Of a DNA stretch of 64,000 nucleotides, positions 55,952-64,000 are shown piece after piece. Origin of the DNA: Zygophlyctis sp. KS116 (lineage: Eukaryota; Chytridiomycota); NCBI GenBank assembly GCA_054661495.1, contig BAAFSQ010000008.1, positions 28,172-92,171 on the forward strand. The letters are read 5' to 3'. Below the pieces are notes generated by a model. It saw only the letters and a list, made by a program, of their open reading frames with translations. It was not told the origin of the DNA and did no database searches. Within the stretch, counting starts at the first letter, position 1; each line of letters begins with the position of its first letter. The position numbers and the translations under genes are program-made.

Positions 55952-57112
55952 ATGTCAGGAAGGGACCGATTAGGAGATCTAAGAGTAAGATTCAGAGATG
56001 ATCTAAATCCAATAGAATAATTCAAACGGATATGGAAATCGGGCAAGTTCCCAGAATGATAGAGTAAGGAATCATCAGACAATTGAGATGGAGGGAATCT
56101 CATCAAGAACTTCAAGCACTAGGGGATCACCTAGATCTGGGGATATGTCATCAGAGAGTAGTCCTTCATATGCTAGTCCTAGAGGTAATAATGAATTCAA
56201 TCAGGAGGTAATAATTAAAAATTTAATAGTTTCAGGTGGAATTTATTGAACAAAGCATTTCTCAAATCAGATCAAACATTCAATCTATCCAAAAATTACA
56301 TTCCAGAGCTCTAGATGCTGCTAATCCGAATGAGCAGAAAAGTAAAAGTTTAAAATGTTAATGTTAGATGTTACCAATCAAGTTGATAGAGCTCAGGATG
56401 ATACTAATCGCTTAATTTCAGAAACTAGAGATCGACTACAAAGGCTTGCATCAGCTACCAAATCTTCATCCGGTAGTGAAGCTAGAGTCCGAAAGGCAAA
56501 ACAATCTGAAATAGCCAAATCGTTTATGAAGGTTGTTGAATCTTATCAAAGTATGCAATCAAGTTCTAGAAAAGAGTATCGTAAAAGAGTCGAAAGAGAA
56601 TTAAAGATTGCAAAACCTGATGCTACTCCTCAAGAAATTGAACGTGCTCTAGATTCTAGATCTGGAGGAGTTTTTGCTCAGCAAATGCTCTCGGGTGCAT
56701 CAAATCAAAGAATTTTAGCTCAAGTCAAGGGAAGGCACGAGGAAATCCTAAAATTGGAAGAATCAATAAATGATCTTGTAAATCTATTCCAAGAAATGCA
56801 ATTATTGATTGATGTAATTTTTTCAAATTCTAATTCTAGTCTCAGCAAGAGCTTATCTCTACAATTGACACTCATATCGAATCTTCAGCAGTGGATATTC
56901 AAGAAGCATCAAGAGAAGTATCTAAAGCCATTGATTACAGGAAAAGATCTCGAAAGAAATGGCGATGGTGCTGTTTGTTATTCATAATTCTGATTATCGT
57001 TGGAGGTGTTGTATTATACTTATTTGTAATCCAACCACAACTGAAACAGAATGCACAAGGAACACAAGGAGCACAAGGAACACAAGGAACACAAGGAACA
57101 CAAGGCAAATAA
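55952..57112 (+). CDS. SSO1: Qa-SNARE syntaxin (Sso1/syntaxin-1 type) with repetitive luminal tail
   Basis: Plasma-membrane-type t-SNARE. Exons 55952-55984, 56016-56207, 56236-56341, 56368-56813 and 56840-57112; 349 aa. The Habc part begins VEFIEQSISQIRSNIQSIQK; SARVRKAKQ-type segment reads GSEARVRKAKQSEIAKSFMK. SNARE motif from VKGRHEEILKLEESINDLVN, LFQEMQLLIDSQQELISTID. Basic juxtamembrane RKRSRKKWRW, then the tail anchor CCLLFIILIIVGGVVLYLFV. Beyond the anchor there is a luminal/extracellular tail of six QG(T/A) triplets, unusual for a SNARE. The first exon has 11 codons. Confidence 0.9.
57053..57106 (+). repeat. six 9-bp in-frame units (acacaagga) at SNARE 3' end
   Basis: Six tandem copies of (a/g)cacaagg(a/c) code (T/A)QG x6 after the transmembrane anchor of the Qa-SNARE, just before the stop codon. 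Such an array is prone to slippage, so length may vary between strains. Confidence 0.92.
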
Positions 57113-57217
57113 ATTTAGCATTTCATCTCTGAGACTAAAATATTATTTGAATATTCTCCAACTTGAATAACCGGTGCAGATTTGAGTGAGAATTTGACAA
57201 TCCCTGAAACTTGAAAA

Positions 57218-57424
57218 ATGTCTCCTAAAAAGATCAATGCAGATGTTGAATCCCTGCTCTCTCAAGATATTGAAGAATCTTCCCCTAATTACAGGAAAAT
57301 AGCAAGGAACAGGTGCGGATGGATCATTTTACTTAGCATCATAATCATCGGACTCTTATCTTTTATAATTTACAGAGAAATAGCTGCCCCACTTAAAGAA
57401 TACTATGAATTCAAAAAGGAATAA
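57218..57424 (+). CDS. small single-pass membrane protein, 68 aa
   Basis: Single exon. Charged N-terminus (MSPKKINADVESLLSQDIEE), then RKIARNRCGW and a hydrophobic helix IILLSIIIIGLLSFIIY, then a short polar tail. The basic-Cys-Trp-helix layout echoes the juxtamembrane and anchor of the SNARE just upstream (RKRSRKKWRW CCLLFIILII). It could be a partial tandem copy of that end, or an unrelated tail-anchored protein. Function unknown. Confidence 0.65.
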   Translation: MSPKKINADVESLLSQDIEESSPNYRKIARNRCGWIILLSIIIIGLLSFIIYREIAAPLKEYYEFKKE

Positions 57425-57447
57425 TCTTGTATTTTGCATGCTACAAA

Positions 57448-58106
57448 TCATAAACTTTTATTTCTCTTTTTATAATCCATTGGAGACTCATAATTTTCTT
57501 GAGCCCACATTCCAATCTTTTTAGTTTTTGCCACAGTCTCTGCCTTTACTAATTCATCCCTTTTTCTAGATTTGGTATATTAAAATTACCCATCAAAAGA
57601 TGCTAAACTCCCATCATAAACACACGCAAGTCCTTGTTTAACCATTTCCAATGATACATTCCTCTTTACGGGAAAAAACCACCAAACCTTTTTCTCTACA
57701 ATGACTATATTTAGAGAGTATTTATATACCAGAACCAATGATCCTATCATACTGATCTTTCTTTAATAATTTAACAGTCACAGATTTTCCAAGTAAATAA
57801 TCAGAGAGCCAATTCTTTGCTTCTTGAGAATATGGTTGAGGAGTTTTCCCAAAATGTCCCATCTAAAACATTATTAAAATAAATTACTTCTGGAGCATCT
57901 ACCCCTGCTAATCTAACTGAAAGAGTTGTTGGAACTCGGACAAGAGGATATTTCGGATAATGCAATATTCTAAATCCATCCCCATCTCCAACTCTAGTCA
58001 CTAATCCCACAATACTCACATTTCTTAAAAACCAAGAGTCTGGAATTTCTTTAACAGTTTTAAACGCAACGAGAGAGTATTTAATTCGACTTAGCCAGTG
58101 CAACAT
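57448..58106 (-). CDS. staphylococcal-nuclease-fold protein, copy B (Lcl3/C3orf33-like)
   Basis: Exons 58106-57888, 57862-57730, 57704-57590 and 57565-57448 (introns 25, 25, 24 nt); 194 aa. SNase fold: VGLVTRVGDGDGFRI, LSVRLAGVDAPEMGH (Arg and Asp/Glu of the active site), KKDQYDRIIG (second Arg), then VSLEMVKQGLACVYDG and AKTKKIGMWAQ. All three usual catalytic positions are filled. The ATG lies inside the last codons of copy A on the same strand; if used, the two coding regions overlap by 26 nt in different frames. No other ATG is available before the nuclease domain. Confidence 0.83.
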
Positions 58107-58632
58107 TTTGATTTTTTTTAAATTGTCCTGGAGACTGAAAAGTTGAAGACCAAATCCCTTTTTTAGCTGTAGATGCTTCTTCCTGAGCCTTTAAAAATAA
58201 CTCTTTTAAATCCCCAAATTCACTTCCCCTTCCTACATATACTACAGAGAGTCCATTTTTTACAGACTCCAAGCATAAATTCCTCTTTATCCAAGGAACA
58301 ATTAAAGGAAAATCATAAACCATTCCTATTAATCTACCATACTGATCTCTAGAAAATAATTGAATTAAAATAATCTTGTTTAATGTTTGATTTAGAAAAT
58401 CTCTTGATTCTAAAGAAAACGGTTGACCTGGACTATTATTTTTCAGAGTTTCAGGGGCATCAATTCCAGCAAGTCTAAGAGATATTTTAGATTTACAAGA
58501 TTTAGATTTAAAAAAATTAAATATAGAAATAGGAGTAAAGTGGAGGGAATCCCCATCAATAACATGATCTACTCTTCCTAGAATATAGGAATTGGGTTTG
58601 AAAGAAGACAAGTCTGGATTAAACAATATCAT
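58081..58632 (-). CDS. staphylococcal-nuclease-fold protein, copy A (Lcl3/C3orf33-like)
   Basis: Single exon, 183 aa. SNase motifs VDHVIDGDSLHF, LRLAGIDAPETLKN (active-site Arg, Asp, Glu), RDQYGRLIGMVY (second Arg) and NGLSVVYVGRGSEFGDLKEL, which matches the Lcl3 family. C-terminus STAKKGIWSS, as in active members. Not recognisably secreted. Tandem paralogue of copy B, without its three introns. Diverges from the next gene with 44 bp between starts. Confidence 0.85.
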   Translation of the reverse strand: MILFNPDLSSFKPNSYILGRVDHVIDGDSLHFTPISIFNFFKSKSCKSKISLRLAGIDAPETLKNNSPGQPFSLESRDFLNQTLNKIILIQLFSRDQYGRLIGMVYDFPLIVPWIKRNLCLESVKNGLSVVYVGRGSEFGDLKELFLKAQEEASTAKKGIWSSTFQSPGQFKKNQNVALAKSN

Positions 58633-58676
58633 CTCAAAGAGTTTCTGGAATTAAGTCTAGGGTGACAAATGAGGAG

Positions 58677-59219
58677 ATGAGGGTTATGTATTTTGGATTT
58701 TTTGGATTTTTGGGAATTTTTGGAATTTTGTACTTGTTTTTTAGACCTCTTGCTCCAGAATTAGAGACTGGGAAGAAAAAAAAGAGAAAGAAGAAGGCTA
58801 AAGTTGTAAAAGACACGCAAGTTGTAAAACAAGTTGTAGATTTAGACTATAAAACTGTTGATACTCTAGAGGATAATGTAGAACCAAATGTAGAACCAGA
58901 GAGTCAAACTAGGAAATTCTTTGAGAGGGAGACCATGGTAGAAGAGGATAGAGAGATGAGAGAGACTCAACAAGAAGATGAGCAGGGCAGACAAAGAAGG
59001 ATTTTGGTCATTAAGCCACGGACATCAGAGTCTAAAGTCAAAATGAGTACTGGGAGGAAAAAGATGGAAGAAAATAGTCTGACAAAGAAGCAGAAGCAAA
59101 ATTTAAGGAAAAAGGAAATTGAAAAGGCAATCAAGAGTGAAAATGAGATTATGCAGAAGAAAAGACTAGAGAAATATAGGAGGGAGCAAGAAAAGGAGGC
59201 TTTAAAGAAACTTAAATAA
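58677..59219 (+). CDS. single-pass membrane protein with basic coiled-coil tail
   Basis: Single exon, 180 aa; the ATG at 58677 is preceded only by a GTG. N-terminal hydrophobic helix YFGFFGFLGIFGILYLFF, then a lysine block (GKKKKRKKKAK), an acidic linker and a charged coiled coil rich in Lys/Glu/Arg. Probably anchored at the ER with a cytosolic tail. I recognise no family. Converges on the CE4 gene with a 20-bp gap. Confidence 0.7.
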   Translation: MRVMYFGFFGFLGIFGILYLFFRPLAPELETGKKKKRKKKAKVVKDTQVVKQVVDLDYKTVDTLEDNVEPNVEPESQTRKFFERETMVEEDREMRETQQEDEQGRQRRILVIKPRTSESKVKMSTGRKKMEENSLTKKQKQNLRKKEIEKAIKSENEIMQKKRLEKYRREQEKEALKKLK

Positions 59220-59239
59220 AAAGAAATTTTAAATTTCTT

Positions 59240-60721
59240 TTATAAAATGAATGCTAAAATGGTAAAGATGATTGCCAATGAGGTGACCAAGGTTAACTCT
59301 CCAGATTGGGAAGGTTTTTTGGGAATGGGGCTGTTTTTGAATTGCTCATAGGTTTGAATAGGTCTAGAAGTATCATTCCATGCACAGCTAGGAGAGGTAC
59401 AGAGACATTGGCATGCTGCTGGATCCCACCATAATGTGTCACAATTGTCTGGGACTGGACACTTGTTTGTGTTTTTAGAAGGAGCGGGGTTTTGCAAAGA
59501 AGGATACTCTGATGGACAACCATAACAGGTATTTATAGTTCCATTTGGTAAAAAACAAGAGTCCATACCTATAATCTTAGTATTTTGGGGTACCTGTGGT
59601 TCCTAATCCGTTACAAATATTTGTTGGTGGTGCTGGATTTGGATTGCATTGCATATATGGTTGAGATCCTAGTTGAGATGCAGAGACTGGATTTTTCATA
59701 TATTCAATCAATTGTGAAGGCGTAACCATCCAAACATTAGGTCTAGACATTGCATAATCTAGGAAATCTCGCAATGCTTTTCCTTTTTCTGCACCATTTG
59801 GAATGGAAGGAGGAATAGCAGGACCAATCTTTTATTTAATTTAGTTAATCTTACCCAAACAGGATGCAAATAAACCCCAAAAGGTACTCTTCCATTTGCA
59901 TAATGACTATCAAAAGTAGTACGATAAGCATTTGTAACATCTTCAGGCTTCATTGGATTTGTCAAGGAAGGAGAATTAAAGATATCCATCAATTCAATTC
60001 CTGTATTTGCATTGACGGTATACATTGGAACTTCCCATAAACCTTTCGCATCCAACCCTGGCTTTCCACAGATAGAAAGAATACCACCACAATCTGTGAC
60101 AACTCCATAATCCATAGTATAAGGCCAAATCTTTTCATTTGGAGACGCTGCAAGAGATGAATCCCATTCAAACCCCATCTTTGCAAGATTATTTAATGCT
60201 TCTACAGAATAATTTAAAAGAGGAAATCTTCCACCCTTAATTTTCCCTCTAGGAATTCCAGCCAAAGAGTTTGCCCAAGCTCTAAATCCCTCAAATTCCT
60301 GAAAAGAACTCGAGTCTGGCGGAGTATGCGAAACTGAATGATCTGCAATTTCATTCCCTTGTGCATACCATCTAGTAGCCAGTATAGGATCTGAATAATA
60401 AGCCTGAGTAAACCAAGTTGCTTTTGCGGGACAACCATTTGGATTTCTCCTATTTTCAAACAAACCTCTTGCTTGAGGCATCAAAGATTCTTGAATAGAA
60501 TCATCAAATGTCAGCATCAGAAACTGTGGAGGATCCTGCACTGGAGGAGATGTAGAAGCACATCTACAACTTGGCAATTGACATTTTGAAGAATCACAAT
60601 TATATCCTTCAAATGGATTATTTGATCCAACAACTGGTCTTGCCCCTTCTTGAGCATTGACAATAGCATTCAAAAGACAAAGTGACCAGATCATACTTTC
60701 CAACATGTAAACAAACACCAT
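59240..60721 (-). CDS. GPI-anchored CE4 polysaccharide (chitin) deacetylase-like protein
   Basis: Exons 60721-59855, 59828-59594 and 59568-59240 (introns 26 and 25 nt); 476 aa. Start at 60721 (the frame extends only to a TTG upstream); signal peptide MIWSLCLLNAIVNAQ. NodB-type core: FLMLTFDDSIQES (metal-binding Asp pair), EIADHSVSHTPP (HSxxHT motif), GGRFPLLNYSVE, FEWDSSLA, GVYLHPVW. A Cys-rich insert precedes the core (CQLPSCRCA) and a second Cys-rich module follows (CYGCP, CQCLCTSPSC). C-terminal hydrophobic tail LVTSLAIIFTILAFIL suggests GPI anchoring. Acts on cell-wall glycans; precise substrate not shown. Confidence 0.9.
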
Positions 60722-60761
60722 CTTAAAATAGCTTGACACGCAACCCCTTGCCCAACTCCTA

Positions 60762-60965
60762 ATGAATTTTATAATTTCATCACTTTTCCAAAAACCTCTC
60801 ACTTCACTCTCTAGCACCTTCAATCCTCTCTTTACCAGTCTCAGAAATTACAGAGTCAAATCCTCATTGAAGAAACGATGCCAGCACTGCTTCTTTGTGA
60901 CTAGAAAAGGAAAACTCAGAGTCATTTGTCATGAAAATCCACGACACAAGCAGAGACAGAAATAA
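60762..60965 (+). CDS. RTC6: mitochondrial ribosomal protein bL36m
   Basis: Structural protein of the mitochondrial large subunit. Single exon, 67 aa. Mitochondrial presequence-like N-terminus, then the bL36 core [34 protein letters not shown]: zinc ligands C-x2-C, C and H are all present. Diverges from the deacetylase with 40 bp between starts. Confidence 0.96.
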   Translation: MNFIISSLFQKPLTSLSSTFNPLFTSLRNYRVKSSLKKRCQHCFFVTRKGKLRVICHENPRHKQRQK

Positions 60966-61105
60966 AAAATATTTTTTACTTTACCTTTTTACAATTTTAG
61001 ATTTACTAGACCAGTTTTTGCAAAACTCTCAGTAAAACTCTCAGTAAAAGGTTAGTAGGGCTATTAAGTAGTTATAAAATCTTTATAATATTAGAATTAC
61101 ACTGT

Positions 61106-62581
61106 ATGAAACAACTCTGTCAACTGGTCAACATTTATCTAAGATCTGGACTTGATACTGATAACCCAAATCTAAAAATGAAAGTTTTACAAAGAGACTC
61201 TATTTCTAGTGTTCACGAAGCATTTCATGAAGCTAGAAGTCTGGAATCTAGACTTAAATCAAACAAGTCTCAACTATTAAGACTCAGACTCTTGATAAAG
61301 GAATTTTCAAGTCTAGAAACTATTGGGAATAATGTCCAGTTTCATCTAGAAAATTTCTTTGAAAAGGACTATTCTACAATTTGGGAATTTAAGATTCTAA
61401 ATAATTCTGGAAAAATACTAGTTCAAGACACTGTAGACTCACAACAGCTAAAATTAATCTCGGATTTAACTCTGAAATTTCCCCAAAATACTGTTTTATT
61501 CGAATTTAAAGATGGATTTTACATTTTAGAATCTAAAAAACAAGTAGACAATATGTCACCTTCAAACATTAATGATTCATACTCTCTAATAGAATTTAAG
61601 AGGATAAAAAATCTAGAAGAACGAATTAAAAAACTCAAGACGCAAATTTCAGAATTTTTAAATTCTACTGCAGACTCTTTAAAAGTATTTAAAGAAATTT
61701 CAAAAAGTAATTTAAAAGCTAAAGAATTCAAGTTTTCTATTAGAGGAATAGAAGCTGCAATCATTGAAAATTCACATCAAATATTGGGAATCAAGGGAAA
61801 GATTAATAAAGTCAAAATGATTTTAAAGAATAAATTGGACTCTTTACAAGACTCTAGGAATCAAGGGAAAGCTTTTGCTAAAAATTGCTTAAAAATCAGA
61901 TCTTTAATTTTAAATAATAGAAATTCACAGTTTGAAATTTTTCAATCTCTAGCAAGAAAGCAAAAGGAACTGGCATTGGAAACTAGAAGAATTTTTCAAA
62001 TTAATGAAAATTCAAATTCTATAAATGGACTAATTCCAGACTTTTTTGAAAGAAATCAAGAAAAAATGTCTAGTGCTTTTGGACTTGTTGCTCACTTGAT
62101 ATCTGTTTTATTTAGTTTAAATAATCTCAGACCCAGATATCCAATGGTTTTAAAAGGATCTAGATGTAGCATAATTGATTATATATCAGAAACAAAGTCT
62201 TTTCCAATGTATTTTACTCTTTATTAAATCATAGATATCCTCTTTATTCAAAAGGAATGGATCGTTCTAGGTTCGAATATGGTGTATTTTTACTAAACAA
62301 GAATATTCAACAAGTAATTCTTTAAAATTTATCTCTAGTTGTTAAAATATTTTGGTATTCCTTTAAAAAATAGACAGTTGCGTAGTACTCTTCATAATAT
62401 TAATTTAATCTGGAAAGCAATTGAACAAGAACCTTTGATACCAGTCATTATGGAAGATTCAGAGTCTGTAACGACATCATTAGTTCTCATGGACAAAAGA
62501 GCGACATCTCCTCTAAAATATGATGTTTGGAGTGAGTCTGCCTTTCAGACTGATGATATGTTTAGGATCTTTGACGATTAG
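61106..62581 (+). CDS. VPS38: Vps38/UVRAG, PI3-kinase complex II subunit
   Basis: Endosomal subunit of the Vps34 complex. Exons 61106-62208, 62235-62313 and 62339-62581 (introns 26 and 25 nt); 474 aa. N-terminal C2-like region (TVLFEFKDGFYIL), central coiled coils, then the UVRAG-type BARA domain: ALVAHL-like AFGLVAHLISVLFSLNN, PRYPMVLKGSRCSIIDYISE, and after splicing FPIYPLYSKGMDRSRFEYGV, FLLNKNIQQLLKYFG. These last elements are the UVRAG/Vps38 hallmark and are lost without the introns. Function: endosome-to-Golgi sorting and autophagy via Vps34. Confidence 0.9.
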
Positions 62582-62621
62582 AGCGATTTCGGAGATTTTT
62601 TCCGTGTGTATTAAATATAAA

Positions 62622-64000
62622 ATGGATGATGATATTAATCATTTGATTGATCATCATCACTTGTCTGTAAAGAAACCAATTTTGCATCCTTCATTTGCTA
62701 GTCTCGTGTCATACATTTCTAGCGGAACTAGAGGATACTTGTTTGCCACTAGAAAAGTGTCGTCGGCTGCGTTTAACATTTTTCAATACTCCACATGGGT
62801 GTCTATAGATTTCACTCGACGTCTCTTTGTGAATGGAATTAGTGCTGTTATGACTGCTAGAATCAAGGCTCAGACACCGCAGGATGGTCAGCATCTTGAT
62901 CATTTAAATTATTGGACAATTTGCTCTGTTGGATTTTTACAATCTACATTTTCTCTCACAGAATTATTAACAATGACGTCGTTTAATGTAGCTTCGGAAA
63001 CTGTTAAATTCTCTCTGGAATCTGCAGAATCAATGGTTAATTTGTTTGATGGTTTATTTGGTGATACGGAGACTTCTAAATGTATTGCGGCTTTTATAAG
63101 TCTATGGTGTGATTTACTAAAGTCAAGACTAGTTGATATGGGTTATGGCAATACTACATTTGGACAAATGATGATGATGGGGCATATGGCTAAATCAATC
63201 ATGGTAAAAATTATTTTAAATTTTGATGACTAGGCATTCTGTTGTCTGCAACATGTTACACGAAAAAGATGGAAAGCTTCTATTAATTTAGTTCCAGTTT
63301 ATAGTGGGAAACTCACAGAATCTGTTGAATCTACCCCTGAGCAATCCCATGCTCTGTGGATTTCTTCTGTAAAGGAAGAATTGCAAAATTATGAAGATTC
63401 ACTTTTAGATTCTAATGCTCCTTCAGAAGATACCCGTGTTGATGAATCCTCAAAAGGTTTATCATGGATTGATTTCAGATTGGCTGACTCTTTAATGAAA
63501 ACTCAACATGTTAGACGACGTTCAGTTGATGAACTCTCTCATGAAATCGATACAGTCAAGAATCACGGTCGATCAAAAACTGTGCCTAATGTCGAGGAAA
63601 AGGAGGCTATTCAACTCTTTACAATGTTTGAGATGGAAAAGATCAGGTTGAAGAGCCATAAATTATCTCAAAATCAAGGCATTGAAGTTTCTGAACCACA
63701 AACTCCGCGACAAGTTTCTTCCACTGACGAATCACCCTTTCAAATTCCGGATTTAGTTCAATTTTTAGAGCAAGCAAACAGAGTATCTAAATTTGCTATT
63801 GGTGCTTACGGTACAAACATGATGAAAATTTTGGGTATCGGAAAGGCTCGTGAATTCTCTCATGATTGGGGTGATGAGCTTCATAATCATCTCACATTTG
63901 CGCTTCAGTAAGTTTGATAAATTTTTAAATTACAGTACCAATATCAAAGTCGAACAGATCATTTTTTCATCATTTCACGAATCTACAACATTGCATCCTC
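62622..64000 (+). CDS. class-3 lipase / sn-1 diacylglycerol lipase-like, truncated by window end
   Basis: Exons 62622-63203, 63234-63907 and 63936-64000 (introns 30 and 28 nt); 3' part lies outside. N-terminal helical region (FLQSTFSLTELLTMTSFN, SLESAESMVNLFDGLFG), then a disordered Ser-rich stretch (VRRRSVDELSHEIDTVKNHG), then the start of the lipase domain: KFAIGAYGTNMMKILGIGK, HNHLTFALHTNIKVEQIIFS, SFHESTTLHP. This matches fungal class-3 lipases of the DAGL-related group; the GxSxG nucleophile would lie beyond 64000. Follows VPS38 by 40 bp on the same strand. Confidence 0.85.

Noticed and set aside
55837-56115. Minus-strand ORF before the SNARE
   Set aside because: Antisense to the first two SNARE exons; no recognisable domain.
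57448-58632. Recent horizontal transfer of nuclease genes from bacteria
   Set aside because: Copy B has three host-type 24-25 nt introns and both have Lcl3-like eukaryotic wording; base composition matches neighbours.

Overview
The window is nuclear DNA from a very compact, AT-rich eukaryote, most likely an early-diverging fungus. Fungal hallmarks are a WOPR-domain regulator, a Sof1/Noc2/Nop56 ribosome-biogenesis set, a Bzz1-type F-BAR protein, a PSD2-type decarboxylase, a GPI-anchored CE4 deacetylase and a fungal class-3 lipase. Several other genes are usually kept only in flagellated or early-branching opisthokonts: a ZSWIM2-like SWIM/RING/ZZ/RING ligase, a CatSper-like single-repeat cation channel, two R7-type RGS proteins and a HAUS8-like augmin subunit. 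I read this as a zoosporic or opisthosporidian lineage (cryptomycete/rozellid, aphelid, sanchytrid or chytrid). I cannot name the species.

The window holds 44 protein genes and one tRNA in 64 kb. About 100 introns can be placed by reading-frame continuity plus family similarity. They are 21-58 nt long, mostly 24-30 nt, with gta... donors and a taat/taac-like branch motif close to the AG. Most single open reading frames are therefore single exons, and the gene models here were joined by hand. Several genes touch or overlap: convergent stop codons overlap at BZZ1/CHK1 and MAD1/HAUS8, two same-strand nuclease genes overlap by 26 nt, and divergent start codons lie as little as 13 bp apart.

Layout. 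1-5 kb: HPPD end, chorismate mutase, NOP56, BZZ1. 5-14.4 kb, signalling: CHK1, ZSWIM2-like, two tandem R7-RGS genes and a head-to-head CatSper-like channel. 14.4-24 kb, housekeeping: TFIIA large subunit, KCS1, NOC2, SOF1, PEX14, ARPC1, ESA1. 23.8-36.3 kb: a minus-strand run of four genes with gaps of 18, about 1 and 2 nt (a 2851-aa ASH-repeat protein, a PEX39-like KPWE peptide, a RasGAP/IQGAP-C protein and IBA57). 36.5-43.2 kb: SMARCD/SWIB, PRP46, MAD1, HAUS8, TMEM128, DTD1. 43.2-45 kb: tandem DM13-like GPI proteins and tRNA-Ser(GCU). 45-52 kb: a second tight minus-strand array (PSD2-type decarboxylase, HSL-family hydrolase, WOPR regulator, N-myristoylated coiled-coil protein). 52-64 kb: BUD20, PTM1/GPR107-like, GT61, a Qa-SNARE, two tandem SNase-fold genes, CE4 deacetylase, bL36m, VPS38/UVRAG and a class-3 lipase running off the end.

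Functional neighbours stand out. HPPD and chorismate mutase (both aromatic amino acid metabolism) are tail to tail. NOC2 and SOF1 (60S and 40S biogenesis) share a promoter. MAD1 and HAUS8 (both mitotic spindle) have overlapping ends. An R7-RGS gene and a CatSper-like channel share a 51-bp promoter. PEX14 and a PEX39 candidate occur in the same window.
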